Shown here piece by piece: positions 55,459 through 63,951 of a stretch of 64,000 nt of DNA (positions are counted from its first letter, which is position 1; each line of letters opens with the position of its first letter). Source of the DNA: an uncultured Lachnospira sp. (lineage in GTDB: Bacteria > Bacillota > Clostridia > Lachnospirales > Lachnospiraceae). The notes under the pieces are model-generated. The model was not told the origin of the DNA, did no database searches, and saw nothing but the letters and a program-made list of their open reading frames with translations. Made by a program: the position numbers and the translations under genes. The DNA is taken from the NCBI GenBank assembly GCA_910589305.1, contig CAJUTV010000009.1, forward strand, positions 107,442 to 171,441, written 5' to 3'.

Positions 55459-55968
55459 ATGGCAAAGAAAAAAGCCGACACAGCAAAAACAGTTGCAAAA
55501 AAACAAAATGTTAAAGAAGACGCAATGAATGAAGCAGAAGTAATCGTAGAGACATCAGAAGTAGAAGAACAAGAAACAAAGACAGAAGAGCCAAATGGAG
55601 ATAAAACAATGGAAGAACAAGTAGAAGAAGTAATTGAAGCTGTTAAAGAAACAACCGAAAAGGTAGCTAAGAAGGCTGCAAAAGCTACAAAGAGCGCCGC
55701 TTCCAAAGTGAAAAAGGAAGCAAAGAAAGTAGCAAAAGAAACAGTAAAGAAGGTCAAGGATAAAAAAGAACTTGTACCAGAAGTATTTATTCAATATGAA
55801 GCAATAGAAGCTAAAACAGAAGATATTATAGAAAATATTAAAAAGGCTTATGTTGCTGATGGACATTATGTTGCAGGAATCAAAGACCTTAAAGTTTATA
55901 TTAAGCCGGAAGATGGCTGCGCATATTATGTAATTAACGGCTCATATGCTGGAAATGTTGTGCTTTAA
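55459..55968 (+). CDS. DUF6465-family protein with Lys/Ala-rich histone-like N-terminus
   Basis: A 169-residue protein. Residues 1-105 are low complexity and rich in Lys, Ala, Glu and Val with repeats such as AAKATKSAASKVKKEAKKVA, resembling eukaryotic histone H1 tails and bacterial histone-like tails. The C-terminal 65 residues (VFIQYEAIEAKTEDIIENIK, VAGIKDLKVYIKPEDGCAYY) match DUF6465. Function unknown; DNA or envelope association is a guess. The start at 55459 has GGAGG at 8 bp. Likely monocistronic. Confidence 0.78.
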   Translation: MAKKKADTAKTVAKKQNVKEDAMNEAEVIVETSEVEEQETKTEEPNGDKTMEEQVEEVIEAVKETTEKVAKKAAKATKSAASKVKKEAKKVAKETVKKVKDKKELVPEVFIQYEAIEAKTEDIIENIKKAYVADGHYVAGIKDLKVYIKPEDGCAYYVINGSYAGNVVL

Positions 55969-56009
55969 AAAATTTATTTGTAAATTCTGTCTATAAACAA
56001 AAAGTTTTG

Positions 56010-56090
56010 CTATTTAAGAGTTTCGCTATGCGAAACTTTTTGTTGACATAAGGATGGCTCGCAAAGCGTGTCATCCGTTGTTTATGTATA
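56010..56090 (+). other. Two hairpins in the queD leader
   Basis: AGTTTCGCTATGCGAAACT is a perfect stem-loop followed by TTTTT, a good terminator for the DUF6465 gene. Right after it, ACATAA-GGATG pairs with CATCC-...TTATGT with an internal GCTCGCAAAGCG hairpin. No preQ1 riboswitch consensus could be identified in it. Confidence 0.5.
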
Positions 56091-56144
56091 GGAGTATATA
56101 GGAAAAATTATTATATAAAAAAGCAGTACAGAAATGAGGGGAAA

Positions 56145-56567
56145 ATGTATTATATTACCACAGAAGCAAGTTTTGATGCAGCACATTTTTTAAAGGGCTA
56201 TGAAGGAAAGTGTAAAAATATTCATGGGCATCGATGGAGAGTTTTAGTAAAAATTCAGTCGGATGAATTATTAAAAAATCAACAGCATAATGGAATGATT
56301 GTAGATTTCAAAGAATTAAAAAATGATTTAAAGGAATTAACAGAAAAATTTGACCATACGTTTATTTTTGAAAAAGATTCTTTAAAAAATGAATTGATAG
56401 AGTTATTAAAAAATGAAAATTTTGAATTAAGAGAAGTAGAATTTAGACCAACAGCAGAAAATTTTTCCAAGTATTTTTATGATAATTTAACAAATAAAGG
56501 GTATCAAGTTGCAGAAACAATGGTTTATGAGACACCTAATAATATGGCTAGTTATTGTGAAAAATAA
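56145..56567 (+). CDS. queD: 6-carboxytetrahydropterin synthase QueD
   Basis: A 140-residue enzyme of the 7-deazaguanine pathway converting dihydroneopterin triphosphate to 6-carboxytetrahydropterin. Zn-binding His and catalytic residues lie in ASFDAAHFLKGYEGKC and NIHGHRW, with GMIVDFKELK, DHTF and VYETPNNMASY conserved. Length typical of QueD-I type. GAGGGG lies before the ATG. First gene of queD-queE-folE-queC-queF. Confidence 0.94.
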   Translation: MYYITTEASFDAAHFLKGYEGKCKNIHGHRWRVLVKIQSDELLKNQQHNGMIVDFKELKNDLKELTEKFDHTFIFEKDSLKNELIELLKNENFELREVEFRPTAENFSKYFYDNLTNKGYQVAETMVYETPNNMASYCEK

Positions 56568-56634
56568 ATGAAGAAATAGAAAATGGATTGAACAATTATT
56601 TATGTGTAAAAGTGGTACAGAGGTGAGGGATACA

Positions 56635-57300
56635 ATGGCAAATTTTGAAGTAGTAGAACATTTTGTAAGCATTAATGGAGAAGGGGCAAAAGCTGGACAG
56701 TTAGCATTATTTATTCGATTGAAAGGATGTAATTTAAAATGCAAGTATTGTGATACACAGTGGGCTAATGGCACAGATGCAGATTGTGTAATCATGACTG
56801 AAGAGGATATTGCAAAATTGATTGAGGCTTCAAAAATACGTAACGTTACAATAACAGGCGGAGAACCATTATGGAGACAACATATAGATATATTACTTAA
56901 AAGAATAAGCAGGATTTCTGATATTTGTATAGAGATAGAAACAAATGGGAGTATTAATTTAGCAGACTATAAAAATATTTCGGATAAAATAACATTTACA
57001 GTGGATTATAAATTAGGTTGCAGCGGAATGGAACAAAGTATGTTTATAGAAAATTACAACAATTTAACAAAAAATGATACTGTAAAATTTGTTGTTGGAA
57101 ATTATGAGGACTTAATAAAGGCAAAAAATATAATAGAGCGCATTAAACAAACAGGTGTGAAATTATATTTAAGTCCAGTGTTTGACAGTATAGAACCAAG
57201 AGATATTGTTCAGTTTATGATTGATAATAAGATGAATGGTGTAAATCTTCAATTACAGCTTCATAAATATATATGGAATCCATCACAAAAAGGCGTTTAA
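56635..57300 (+). CDS. queE: 7-carboxy-7-deazaguanine synthase QueE
   Basis: A 221-residue radical SAM enzyme that contracts the pterin ring to give CDG. FVSINGEGAKAGQLALFIRL leads to the cluster motif CNLKCKYCDTQW (CxxxCxxC), and TITGGEPLW is the SAM-binding GGE. Short length is normal for this family. Start at 56635 with GAGGTGAGGG in front; a GTG/ATG at 56602 is less fitting. Confidence 0.94.
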   Translation: MANFEVVEHFVSINGEGAKAGQLALFIRLKGCNLKCKYCDTQWANGTDADCVIMTEEDIAKLIEASKIRNVTITGGEPLWRQHIDILLKRISRISDICIEIETNGSINLADYKNISDKITFTVDYKLGCSGMEQSMFIENYNNLTKNDTVKFVVGNYEDLIKAKNIIERIKQTGVKLYLSPVFDSIEPRDIVQFMIDNKMNGVNLQLQLHKYIWNPSQKGV

Positions 57301-57317
57301 TAAATTTTAGATTGATT

Positions 57318-57352
57318 ATAAGTAAGCAGCAAAGGAAATAATAAATATCCAT
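57318..57352 (+). repeat. TTTAA repeat family, degenerate right-end remnant
   Basis: AAGTAAGCAGCAAAGGAAAT and AATAAATATCCATTTGACT align loosely with the family right end. It lies in the 89-bp gap between queE and folE. Confidence 0.4.
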
Positions 57353-57389
57353 TTGACTTTGCAGGTTATGAAAGGCATGGTTATAAATT

Positions 57390-57956
57390 ATGATAGATAC
57401 AAAGGCAATTAAAGAGCATATAAAAGCCATTATTGTGGCATTAGGTGACGACCCTCAAAGAGAGGGGCTTATTGAAACACCTGATAGAGTGGCACGAATG
57501 TATGAAGAAGTTTTTGAAGGTATGAATTATACAAATGACGATATAGCAAAAATGTATGGCAAGACATTTGAGAAGCCTCAACAAAATGGTGATGATATGG
57601 TTGTTGTCAAAGATATTGAAGTTTTTAGTTATTGTGAACACCATATTGCATTGATGTACAATATGAAAGTTACCGTTGCCTATATTCCAAAAGATAAAAT
57701 ACTTGGTTTAAGTAAAATTGCACGAATTGCAGATATGGTTGCAAAGCGGCTTCAGGTTCAAGAACGAATTGGAAGTGATATTGCTGAAATTATGCAGAAA
57801 GTAACAGGAAGTGAGGATATAGCGGTACTGATAGAAGCAAATCATAGTTGTATGACTGCAAGAGGTATTAGAAATGCACAGGCAAAGACTTTTACAAGTA
57901 AATTATGCGGACGCTTTAAGACAGAACCTGAATTATATAATAGAGTAAAACAATAA
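57390..57956 (+). CDS. folE: GTP cyclohydrolase I
   Basis: A 188-residue FolE. GTP is turned into dihydroneopterin triphosphate, the first step shared by folate and queuosine synthesis. Zn ligands: the Cys and His pair in SYCEHHIALMY and the second Cys in NHSCMTARG; AYIPKDKILGLSKIARI is the pterin-site segment. Its place inside the queuosine cluster shows it is meant to feed QueD. Confidence 0.96.
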   Translation: MIDTKAIKEHIKAIIVALGDDPQREGLIETPDRVARMYEEVFEGMNYTNDDIAKMYGKTFEKPQQNGDDMVVVKDIEVFSYCEHHIALMYNMKVTVAYIPKDKILGLSKIARIADMVAKRLQVQERIGSDIAEIMQKVTGSEDIAVLIEANHSCMTARGIRNAQAKTFTSKLCGRFKTEPELYNRVKQ

Positions 57957-58039
57957 GTAGAAGTAAAAATATTAGTAGATAAATTTTTAATATAAATTTG
58001 TGCAGATATAAACAAATAATAAAAAATGGAGGAAGATGT

Positions 58040-58726
58040 GTGAACGTATTAGTGTTGGTAAGCGGTGGAATTGACAGCACGACATGTCTTGCAATGATGG
58101 TAGAACAATTTGGCAAGGAAAATGTACATGCGTTATCTATGTATTATGGACAAAAGCACGATAAAGAATTATCATGTGCAAAAGTAGTTGCCAATTATTA
58201 TGGTGTTTCATATAGTCAAATGGATTTATCCATTATATTTAAAGAAAGCAATTGTTCACTGTTAAGTCATTCTAGTCAAGATATTCCACATGAATCGTAT
58301 GCTAAACAGTTAAATAAAATAGAAGAAGCAACCGTTTCAACGTATGTTCCATTTAGAAATGGCTTATTTCTTTCTTGTGCAGCAAGTATTGCTTTGTCAA
58401 AGAATTGTGATATTATCTGTTATGGAGCGCATAGTGATGATGCCGCTGGCAATGCGTATCCTGATTGCAGTACTGCTTTTAATAAGGCAATGAATGAAGC
58501 GATATATTTAGGAAGCGGAAATAAATTAAAAATAGAAGCACCTTTTGTCAATATGACAAAAAAGGATATAGTTGCTAAGGGATTGGCACTAAAAGTTCCT
58601 TATGAGCTTACTTGGAGCTGTTATGAAGGACACGACAAGGCATGTGGTGTCTGTGGAACTTGCAGAGATAGAAAAAAAGCATTTGAAGAAAATGGCGTGA
58701 TAGACCCTATTTTATATGAGATATAA
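58040..58726 (+). CDS. queC: 7-cyano-7-deazaguanine synthase QueC
   Basis: A 228-residue PP-loop enzyme that converts CDG to preQ0 with ATP and ammonia. P-loop LVSGGIDSTTC (near residue 5), VPFRNGLFLS near 105, GAHSDDAAGNAYPDC, and four Zn-binding Cys in WSCYEGHDKACGVCGTC. GTG start at 58040, preferred because GGAGG is 7 bp ahead. Confidence 0.95.
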   Translation: MNVLVLVSGGIDSTTCLAMMVEQFGKENVHALSMYYGQKHDKELSCAKVVANYYGVSYSQMDLSIIFKESNCSLLSHSSQDIPHESYAKQLNKIEEATVSTYVPFRNGLFLSCAASIALSKNCDIICYGAHSDDAAGNAYPDCSTAFNKAMNEAIYLGSGNKLKIEAPFVNMTKKDIVAKGLALKVPYELTWSCYEGHDKACGVCGTCRDRKKAFEENGVIDPILYEI

Positions 58727-58889
58727 AGGTTGCTACGTTTAAATTTAAAACGGCAGTATTTTTAAAAACATAAGTTTGTTGCTTATTAGTGTTAAAACAT
58801 CAAAAATAAGGCTTGATATAACAATAAAAATTATCTTGTAAATATTTATAGCTGCTGTTTTTATGTTGTACTTTAGAATGGAGATTAAT

Positions 58890-59384
58890 ATGGGAAGAAG
58901 TAAAGAGGAAGTAAAAGACTTATCATTATTAGGAAATCAACAGGTTTCATATTCTAGTAATTATAATCCTGATATTTTAGAAACATTTGACAATAAACAT
59001 CCAAATCATGATTATTTTGTTAAATTTAATTGTCCTGAGTTTACTAGTTTATGTCCTATTACAGGACAACCTGATTTTGCAACAATTACTATATCCTATG
59101 TACCAGATATTAAGATGGTTGAGAGTAAGTCCTTGAAGCTGTATTTATTTAGCTTTAGAAATCATGGTGATTTTCATGAGGATTGTATCAATATTATTAT
59201 GGAAGATTTAATAAAAGTTATGAATCCAAAGTATATTGAGGTGTGGGGAAAATTTACACCTAGAGGGGGAATATCAATAGACCCTTATTGCAATTATGGA
59301 AAAGCAGGTACAAAGTGGGAGGAAGTAGCATTTAAACGACTTACAGAACATGATATGTATCCAGAAAAGATAGATAATAGATAA
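58890..59384 (+). CDS. queF: preQ0 reductase QueF
   Basis: A 164-residue type I QueF, the NADPH-dependent nitrile reductase making preQ1. The catalytic Cys is in FTSLCPITGQPDFA, the YVPDIKMVESKSLKLY strand and the FRNHGDFHEDC segment with conserved His and Glu follow. Start at 58890 after GGAG; the frame open upstream to 58863 lacks a ribosome site. Last gene of the pathway cluster. Confidence 0.95.
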   Translation: MGRSKEEVKDLSLLGNQQVSYSSNYNPDILETFDNKHPNHDYFVKFNCPEFTSLCPITGQPDFATITISYVPDIKMVESKSLKLYLFSFRNHGDFHEDCINIIMEDLIKVMNPKYIEVWGKFTPRGGISIDPYCNYGKAGTKWEEVAFKRLTEHDMYPEKIDNR

Positions 59385-59405
59385 AGTTACAAAAGTAGAA
59401 AGGTT

Positions 59406-60977
59406 ATGGTTATAAAAATGAAAGTAGTAAAAAAATCATTTAGACATCTGATTGTAGTTTTATTTGTTGCCTCACTTGCTGCATCGATGCTGATTGGGTG
59501 TGCAGGTAGTAATGATTCTAAAAATGATAGTGTAGGCGATGGCAAGTTGGTGTCAGGAAGTGAGTTTACTGTAGGTTTTGATGCAGAATTTCCACCATAT
59601 GGATATAAAGATGACAATGGTGAATATGTTGGTTTTGACTTAGACTTAGCGCAGGAAGTTTGTAACAGAAATGGTTGGACATTAGTAAAACAGCCAATTG
59701 ACTGGGATTCTAAAGATATGGAATTAAATTCTGGAACAATTAGCTGTATTTGGAATGGATTTACAATAGATGGAAGAGAAAATGAATATACATGGTCATC
59801 TGCTTATATTGATAATTCTCAAGTAGTCGTTGTAAAAAGCAGTTCATCAATTGAAAAATTGGACGATTTAAAAGGTAAAGTTGTTTTAGTGCAGGCAGAT
59901 TCATCTGCATTGGCAGCTTTTACAGGAGAAAATGCGGAAGAAAAAAATATTGCACTTGCAAAAAGTTTTTCTTCACTTCAGCAAGTATCGGATTACAATA
60001 GTGCATTTATGAACTTAGAGGCAGGTTCTGTCGATGCCATTTGCATGGATATAGGTGTTGCAAGGTATGAGTTAGAAGCCAGAGGCGGCGCGTTTAAAAT
60101 GTTAAAAGAGCATGTATCTTCTGAACAGTATGGCGTAGGATTTAAAAAGGGCAATAAAGCTCTTAGAAATCAAGTTCAAAAAAGTTTGGAAGAGATGTTA
60201 TCCGATGGAACATTAGAGACAATAGCAAAAAAATGGGGCGTTGACGAAAGTATCTGTCTGGGCAAAGAAGGCGCTGATGCGGTTATGAAGGCAGAAAAAG
60301 ACACAGAGAAAGAAAAACCATTTTTTAAGCAGTTTGTTGAAATTGTTGGACTTTTAGCTAGTGGTATGTTAGCTTCATTGGCAATTTTTGTACTTACATT
60401 GATATTTTCTTTGCCGCTTGGATTGTTTATTACATTTATTAGAACTTCAAAATTGAAAGTTTTGCAGTGGATTGCACGTATTTACATATCAATCCTTAGA
60501 GGAACACCATTGATGCTGCAATTGTTAGTCGTATTTTTTGGACCATATTATATATTTGATATATCATTGTCCTATTCATATCGATTTTATGCAGTTATTA
60601 TCGGATTTTCATTAAACTATGCGGCATATTTTGCTGAGATTTTTAGAGCAGGAATTGCATCCGTTCCAGTGGGACAACATGAGGCTGCACAGGTACTTGG
60701 CTATTCAAAAGTACAGACATTTTGTAAAATTGTATTTCCACAGATGGTTAAACATGTATTGCCGCCTGTAACTAATGAGGTTATAACACTTGTCAAAGAT
60801 ACATCTTTAGCATTTGCATTAGCTTATACAGAAATGTTTACACTGGCAAAACAGGTTGCCGCTTCTAAGGCAAGTATTATGCCATTATTTGTGGCAGGCA
60901 TATTTTACTATATATTTAATTTTATTGTAGCATGGCTGATGGAAAAGGTTGAGAAAAAGCTGGAATATTATAGGTAG
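59406..60977 (+). CDS. Amino-acid ABC transporter: fused substrate-binding lipoprotein and permease
   Basis: A 523-residue fusion. A lipoprotein signal peptide ends in the lipobox LIGC (near residue 31); residues about 48-285 are a family 3 solute-binding domain (FTVGFDAEFPPYGYKDDNGE, WNGFTIDGRE), and about 310-520 are a GlnP-type permease with five helices and the EAA loop EAAQVLGYSKVQTFCKIVFP. It imports a polar amino acid, perhaps Gln, Cys or His. An ATG at 59418 is an alternative start. The ATPase gene follows. Confidence 0.92.
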   Translation: MVIKMKVVKKSFRHLIVVLFVASLAASMLIGCAGSNDSKNDSVGDGKLVSGSEFTVGFDAEFPPYGYKDDNGEYVGFDLDLAQEVCNRNGWTLVKQPIDWDSKDMELNSGTISCIWNGFTIDGRENEYTWSSAYIDNSQVVVVKSSSSIEKLDDLKGKVVLVQADSSALAAFTGENAEEKNIALAKSFSSLQQVSDYNSAFMNLEAGSVDAICMDIGVARYELEARGGAFKMLKEHVSSEQYGVGFKKGNKALRNQVQKSLEEMLSDGTLETIAKKWGVDESICLGKEGADAVMKAEKDTEKEKPFFKQFVEIVGLLASGMLASLAIFVLTLIFSLPLGLFITFIRTSKLKVLQWIARIYISILRGTPLMLQLLVVFFGPYYIFDISLSYSYRFYAVIIGFSLNYAAYFAEIFRAGIASVPVGQHEAAQVLGYSKVQTFCKIVFPQMVKHVLPPVTNEVITLVKDTSLAFALAYTEMFTLAKQVAASKASIMPLFVAGIFYYIFNFIVAWLMEKVEKKLEYYR

Positions 60978-61097
60978 AATAAAAATTGTGCAAAAAGCAA
61001 TATACGGTTGTTTATGCTGAAATGTCACAAATAATGCTTGTTGCGATAAAGCAGTTTTTGCATGATTTTGACATTGCATTTCAGAATGGAGGATACA

Positions 61098-61856
61098 ATG
61101 AAGCTATTAGAAATGAATCATATTAAGAAAAGTTTTGGAAGTCTTGGCGTGCTAAAAGATATATCAATAGACGTTGAGGAAGGAGAGGTTGTAGCAATTA
61201 TAGGACCATCAGGTTCAGGAAAGTCAACATTGCTTCGATGTGCAACTCTTTTGGAAACAATTGATGAGGGAACATTGAAGTATTGTGGCGAAGAAGCTGC
61301 AGCAAATACAGGTTCGGGAAAAACGGTGTATGCTTCTAAAAATAAATTACATGAATTAAAAAATAATTTTGGTTTAGTATTTCAAAATTTTAATCTTTTT
61401 CCACATTATTCTGTAATGAAAAATATTACTGATGCACCGATTAATGTCCAAAAAAGGAATAAAGAAGAAGTTTACAAAGCTGCTGAAGAATTGTTAAAGA
61501 AAGTAGGATTGGAAGATAAAAAAGACTATTATCCATGTCAATTGTCTGGCGGTCAGCAACAGAGAGTAGCAATTGCAAGAGCATTGGCAATGAATCCTAA
61601 AATTTTATTTTTTGATGAGCCTACATCAGCACTTGACCCTGAAATTACAGCCGAAATTTTAAAAATTATGAGGGAACTTGCCGCAGAAAAGATGACAATG
61701 GTTATTGTGACACATGAAATTAATTTTGCCAGAAATGTTGCAGATAGAGTAATATTTATGGACAGTGGTTTTGTGATAGAGCAAGGAACGCCAAAAGATG
61801 TTATTGACAATCCAACAAATGACAGAACAAGAGCATTTTTACAAAAATTAGCCTAA
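61098..61856 (+). CDS. Amino-acid ABC transporter ATP-binding protein (GlnQ-like)
   Basis: A 252-residue ABC ATPase. Walker A GPSGSGKST near residue 37, Q-loop VFQNFNLFPH, signature LSGGQQQRVAIARAL near 148, Walker B ILFFDEPTSALDPE and H-loop VTHE. It powers the fused permease/binding protein encoded just upstream. Start at 61098, with GGAGG 5 bp ahead. Confidence 0.94.
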   Translation: MKLLEMNHIKKSFGSLGVLKDISIDVEEGEVVAIIGPSGSGKSTLLRCATLLETIDEGTLKYCGEEAAANTGSGKTVYASKNKLHELKNNFGLVFQNFNLFPHYSVMKNITDAPINVQKRNKEEVYKAAEELLKKVGLEDKKDYYPCQLSGGQQQRVAIARALAMNPKILFFDEPTSALDPEITAEILKIMRELAAEKMTMVIVTHEINFARNVADRVIFMDSGFVIEQGTPKDVIDNPTNDRTRAFLQKLA

Positions 61857-61879
61857 GAATGGATAACACAAATAAAGTC

Positions 61880-61908
61880 TTGAAAATATAGAGATTTTGT
61901 GGTAATCT
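61880..61908 (+). promoter_or_regulatory. Promoter of tRNA-Gly
   Basis: TTGAAA (61880-61885) and TAATCT (61903-61908) are separated by 17 bp, 12 bp before the mature tRNA. Confidence 0.6.
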
Positions 61909-61919
61909 ATATCCAGCAA

Positions 61920-61990
61920 GCAGATATGGTCTATCGGTATGACCTCAGCTTCCCAAGCTGATGAGGCGGGTTCGACTCCCGTTATCTGCT
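61920..61990 (+). tRNA. tRNA-Gly (anticodon CCC)
   Basis: The acceptor arms GCAGATA and TATCTGC pair perfectly. D arm GTC-N9-GAC, anticodon arm TCAGC-TTCCCAA-GCTGA with anticodon CCC (reads GGG), a 4-base variable loop and T arm GCGGG-TTCGACT-CCCGT. The discriminator is T and CCA is not encoded. It is the only tRNA gene in the window. Confidence 0.93.
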
Positions 61991-62032
61991 CTTATGGGAT
62001 AAATTTGTGTCGCAATATAACTATTTTTTAAA

Positions 62033-62125
62033 TTGACATTTTAAAGAGAATATGCTAATCTTTTAAAGAAGTAAAGCATCACAAGGGGCATACCACCAAA
62101 GGTATGGTTTTTGTGGTGCTTTTTT
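62033..62125 (+). ncRNA. Candidate short RNA with own promoter and terminator
   Basis: TTGACA (62033-62038), 17 bp, TAATCT (62056-62061); transcription should begin near 62068. AAGCATCACAA (62074-62084) pairs with TTGTGGTGCTT (62111-62121), inside it CATACC pairs with GGTATG, and TTTTTT follows. The expected product is about 60 nt and consists almost wholly of the double hairpin. It may be an autonomous sRNA or a terminated leader of the interrupted gene downstream. Confidence 0.5.
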
Positions 62126-62238
62126 GTTTGATATAATAAATGCTATGCTAAAATTTGAATCATTCATTATTTTTAAAAATAAGTTGCAGCATAGAAGTTA
62201 AAAAGAGGTCATAAATCAGGTTTGAAAGGATAATTAAT

Positions 62239-62743
62239 ATGGAAAATAAAATAATGGATATAACTTCTAAAGAAAGATTATTGTTAAAGCAGATACGAAA
62301 AAGAACACCTATGTATGTGGGAGAATATTCTTTAAATAAATTAGGAGATTTTTTTGAGGGATATAGGGAAGCATTATTTAACCTCATCAAGTAAGTCCCC
62401 CCCACTTCAATGCTGCAAAGGCATAAGTGGGGGTAGGGACTTGCTTGTTTCAGTGGGAGTATAAGCTCCCACTGAAAAGCTACGATAGTAGCTATGAGGT
62501 TATGAGCAAGTAGCGTAGCGGATTGCGAATATCCGCTTAACTTATGATTTAAATAATCAGTGTTGTATTATTCCAAAAGAATTTAATAAATTTGTATTAA
62601 AAAAATATAAACAAAATCCTAGCACTATGGGTTATGTGAGGGCTATTTTGCAGCAAATGAGTGACGGAAAAGAGGCAGTACAAGTATTTTTTAATTTATT
62701 AGATGAATTTTTAGAAGAAAATGGTTTTGAAAAAATAGGGTAA
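62239..62743 (+). pseudogene. Unknown gene interrupted by a mobile repeat
   Basis: The ATG at 62239 opens a frame (MENKIMDITSKERLLLKQIR, RKRTPMYVGEYSLNKLGDFF) that runs into repeat copy 10 and stops at TAA 62392-62394. The second part resumes after the repeat (DLNNQCCIIPKEFNK, then MGYVRAILQQMSDGKEAVQV) and ends at 62743. Taking out exactly 62382-62541 (160 bp) gives one frame of 114 codons. RKRTPMYVGEYSL recalls a family of small uncharacterised proteins; no function is known. As it stands the gene is broken. Confidence 0.72.
62382..62541 (+). mobile_element. TTTAA-targeting small repeat, copy 10 (longest, inside a gene)
   Basis: 160 bp between TTTAA (62377-62381) and the end TTAAC. CCTCATCAAG, left hairpin with GTCCCCCCCACTT/AAGTGGGGGTAGGGAC, an additional perfect hairpin TTTCAGTGGGAG/CTCCCACTGAAA not present in copy 6, CTACGATAGTAG, TATGAGGTT and the right-end hairpin GCGGAT/ATCCGC. 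No duplicated target bases are needed to restore the host frame. Confidence 0.88.
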
Positions 62744-62853
62744 TGATTGCAAATTTAATTTTAGTTGGTATCATTTAAAAATCAAACGTTATTAAAAGTA
62801 CAACATACTTTAATTAAAAAATAAAAATATAAAAAAGGAGAAGGAGCGTCCAT

Positions 62854-63051
62854 ATGATTAAAATTAATGGTGAAGATGTGCAGGGAGTTGAGGGAATAAG
62901 CGTCATTGACTATCTAAACAACAATGGTTATAATGTTAATCGTGTTGTAGTGGAAAAAAATCTTGAAGTAGTACCTCGCGATAATATGAACAATGTATTA
63001 TTGGAAGATGGAGACCATATAGAAATTATACAGTTTGTCGGGGGCGGTTGA
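62854..63051 (+). CDS. thiS: Sulfur carrier protein ThiS
   Basis: A 65-residue ubiquitin-like protein ending VGGG, with the C-terminal Gly-Gly that is adenylated and thiocarboxylated for the thiazole of thiamine. MIKINGEDVQGVEGISVIDY and EDGDHIEIIQFVGGG are typical. AAGGAGAAGGAG lies in front. thiF follows; the thiazole synthase genes thiG and thiH would be expected just beyond the window. Confidence 0.93.
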   Translation: MIKINGEDVQGVEGISVIDYLNNNGYNVNRVVVEKNLEVVPRDNMNNVLLEDGDHIEIIQFVGGG

Positions 63052-63124
63052 TTGGCAAGCATTCGATTAATATTGATAAAGGCATAAAAATCAATTTAAA
63101 AATAATTTTAATGGGGAAAATAAT

Positions 63125-63928
63125 TTGAAAATAATTTTAAATGGAGAATTGTATCATACATCTTGTAAAACGGTTAGAGAGTTGTTTAGCGAATTAAAGT
63201 TTGATGATAAGGCAAAATATGTATGTATTTTAAATGGTTATCAAGAATCTGATACTGTGTGTTTAAAAGAAGGTGATGAGGTATTTTTAATTGATAAAAA
63301 TGTACTTCCTCCAAGAGAACAATGGGAAAAAATAATATGTGCAAGGCATACACCAGGTGTCTATGAAAAGGTAAAAAAAGCAAAAGTGGCGATTGCAGGG
63401 CTTGGAGGTCTTGGCTCTAATATAGCAATGATGCTTGCAAGAACAGGCATAGGACATTTGCATCTTATTGACTTTGATACGGTTGATTTGACAAATCTTA
63501 ATCGTCAGCAATATAGTATTCGTCATGTTGGACGTTTTAAGACAGAGGCATTAAAAGAGCAGTTATTAGATATTTGTCCATTTCTTGATATTCGTATTGA
63601 TACTACATATGTGACAAAAGATAATGTGCTTGATTTATTTCAAGATGATGATATTGTCTGTGAAGCTTTTGACAATGCAGAATGTAAAGCAATGCTTACA
63701 GAACAACTTTTATTAAAATCGAAAAAAACAGCATTGATTGCTGCCTCTGGAATGGCAGGGTATGGCAACAGCAATGATATTAAGAGCAGAAAAATAAGAA
63801 ACAATTTTTATATATGCGGTGATGAGGTTACAGGCGCAGAGCAAGGAATTGGGCTGATGGCTCCAAGAGTAACATTGTGCGCAGCACATCAGGCAAATTT
63901 GGTGCTTGATTTGATAATAAAAAGTTAA
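63125..63928 (+). CDS. thiF: ThiS adenylyltransferase ThiF with N-terminal ThiS-like domain
   Basis: A 267-residue E1-like protein. Residues 1-60 are a ThiS-like beta-grasp domain without the terminal Gly-Gly (MKIILNGELYHTSCKTVREL, LKEGDEVFLID); residues about 75-267 are the ThiF adenylation fold with VAIAGLGGLGSNIAMMLA, the Asp in LIDFDTVDLTNLNRQ, and AFDNAECK. No CxxC zinc pair typical of long MoeB/ThiF is seen. The start is probably a TTG at 63125, with GGGG ahead. Confidence 0.9.
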   Translation: MKIILNGELYHTSCKTVRELFSELKFDDKAKYVCILNGYQESDTVCLKEGDEVFLIDKNVLPPREQWEKIICARHTPGVYEKVKKAKVAIAGLGGLGSNIAMMLARTGIGHLHLIDFDTVDLTNLNRQQYSIRHVGRFKTEALKEQLLDICPFLDIRIDTTYVTKDNVLDLFQDDDIVCEAFDNAECKAMLTEQLLLKSKKTALIAASGMAGYGNSNDIKSRKIRNNFYICGDEVTGAEQGIGLMAPRVTLCAAHQANLVLDLIIKS

Positions 63929-63951
63929 AGAAAAAAGGCTGAAAAATTTAA

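Noticed and set aside
55968..56144. preQ1 riboswitch before queD
   Set aside because: Hairpins are present but the conserved C-rich loop and A-rich tail of preQ1-I, or the preQ1-II core, could not be found.
62370..62550. A target duplication TTA or TA around repeat copy 10
   Set aside because: Assuming a TTA or TA duplication leaves the host gene out of frame, whereas excision without duplication restores it, and other copies show no duplication.
62744..62853. TPP riboswitch before thiS (and before the ThiE fusion)
   Set aside because: The CTGAGA and ACCTGATCTGG-type conserved blocks are not present in either upstream region.
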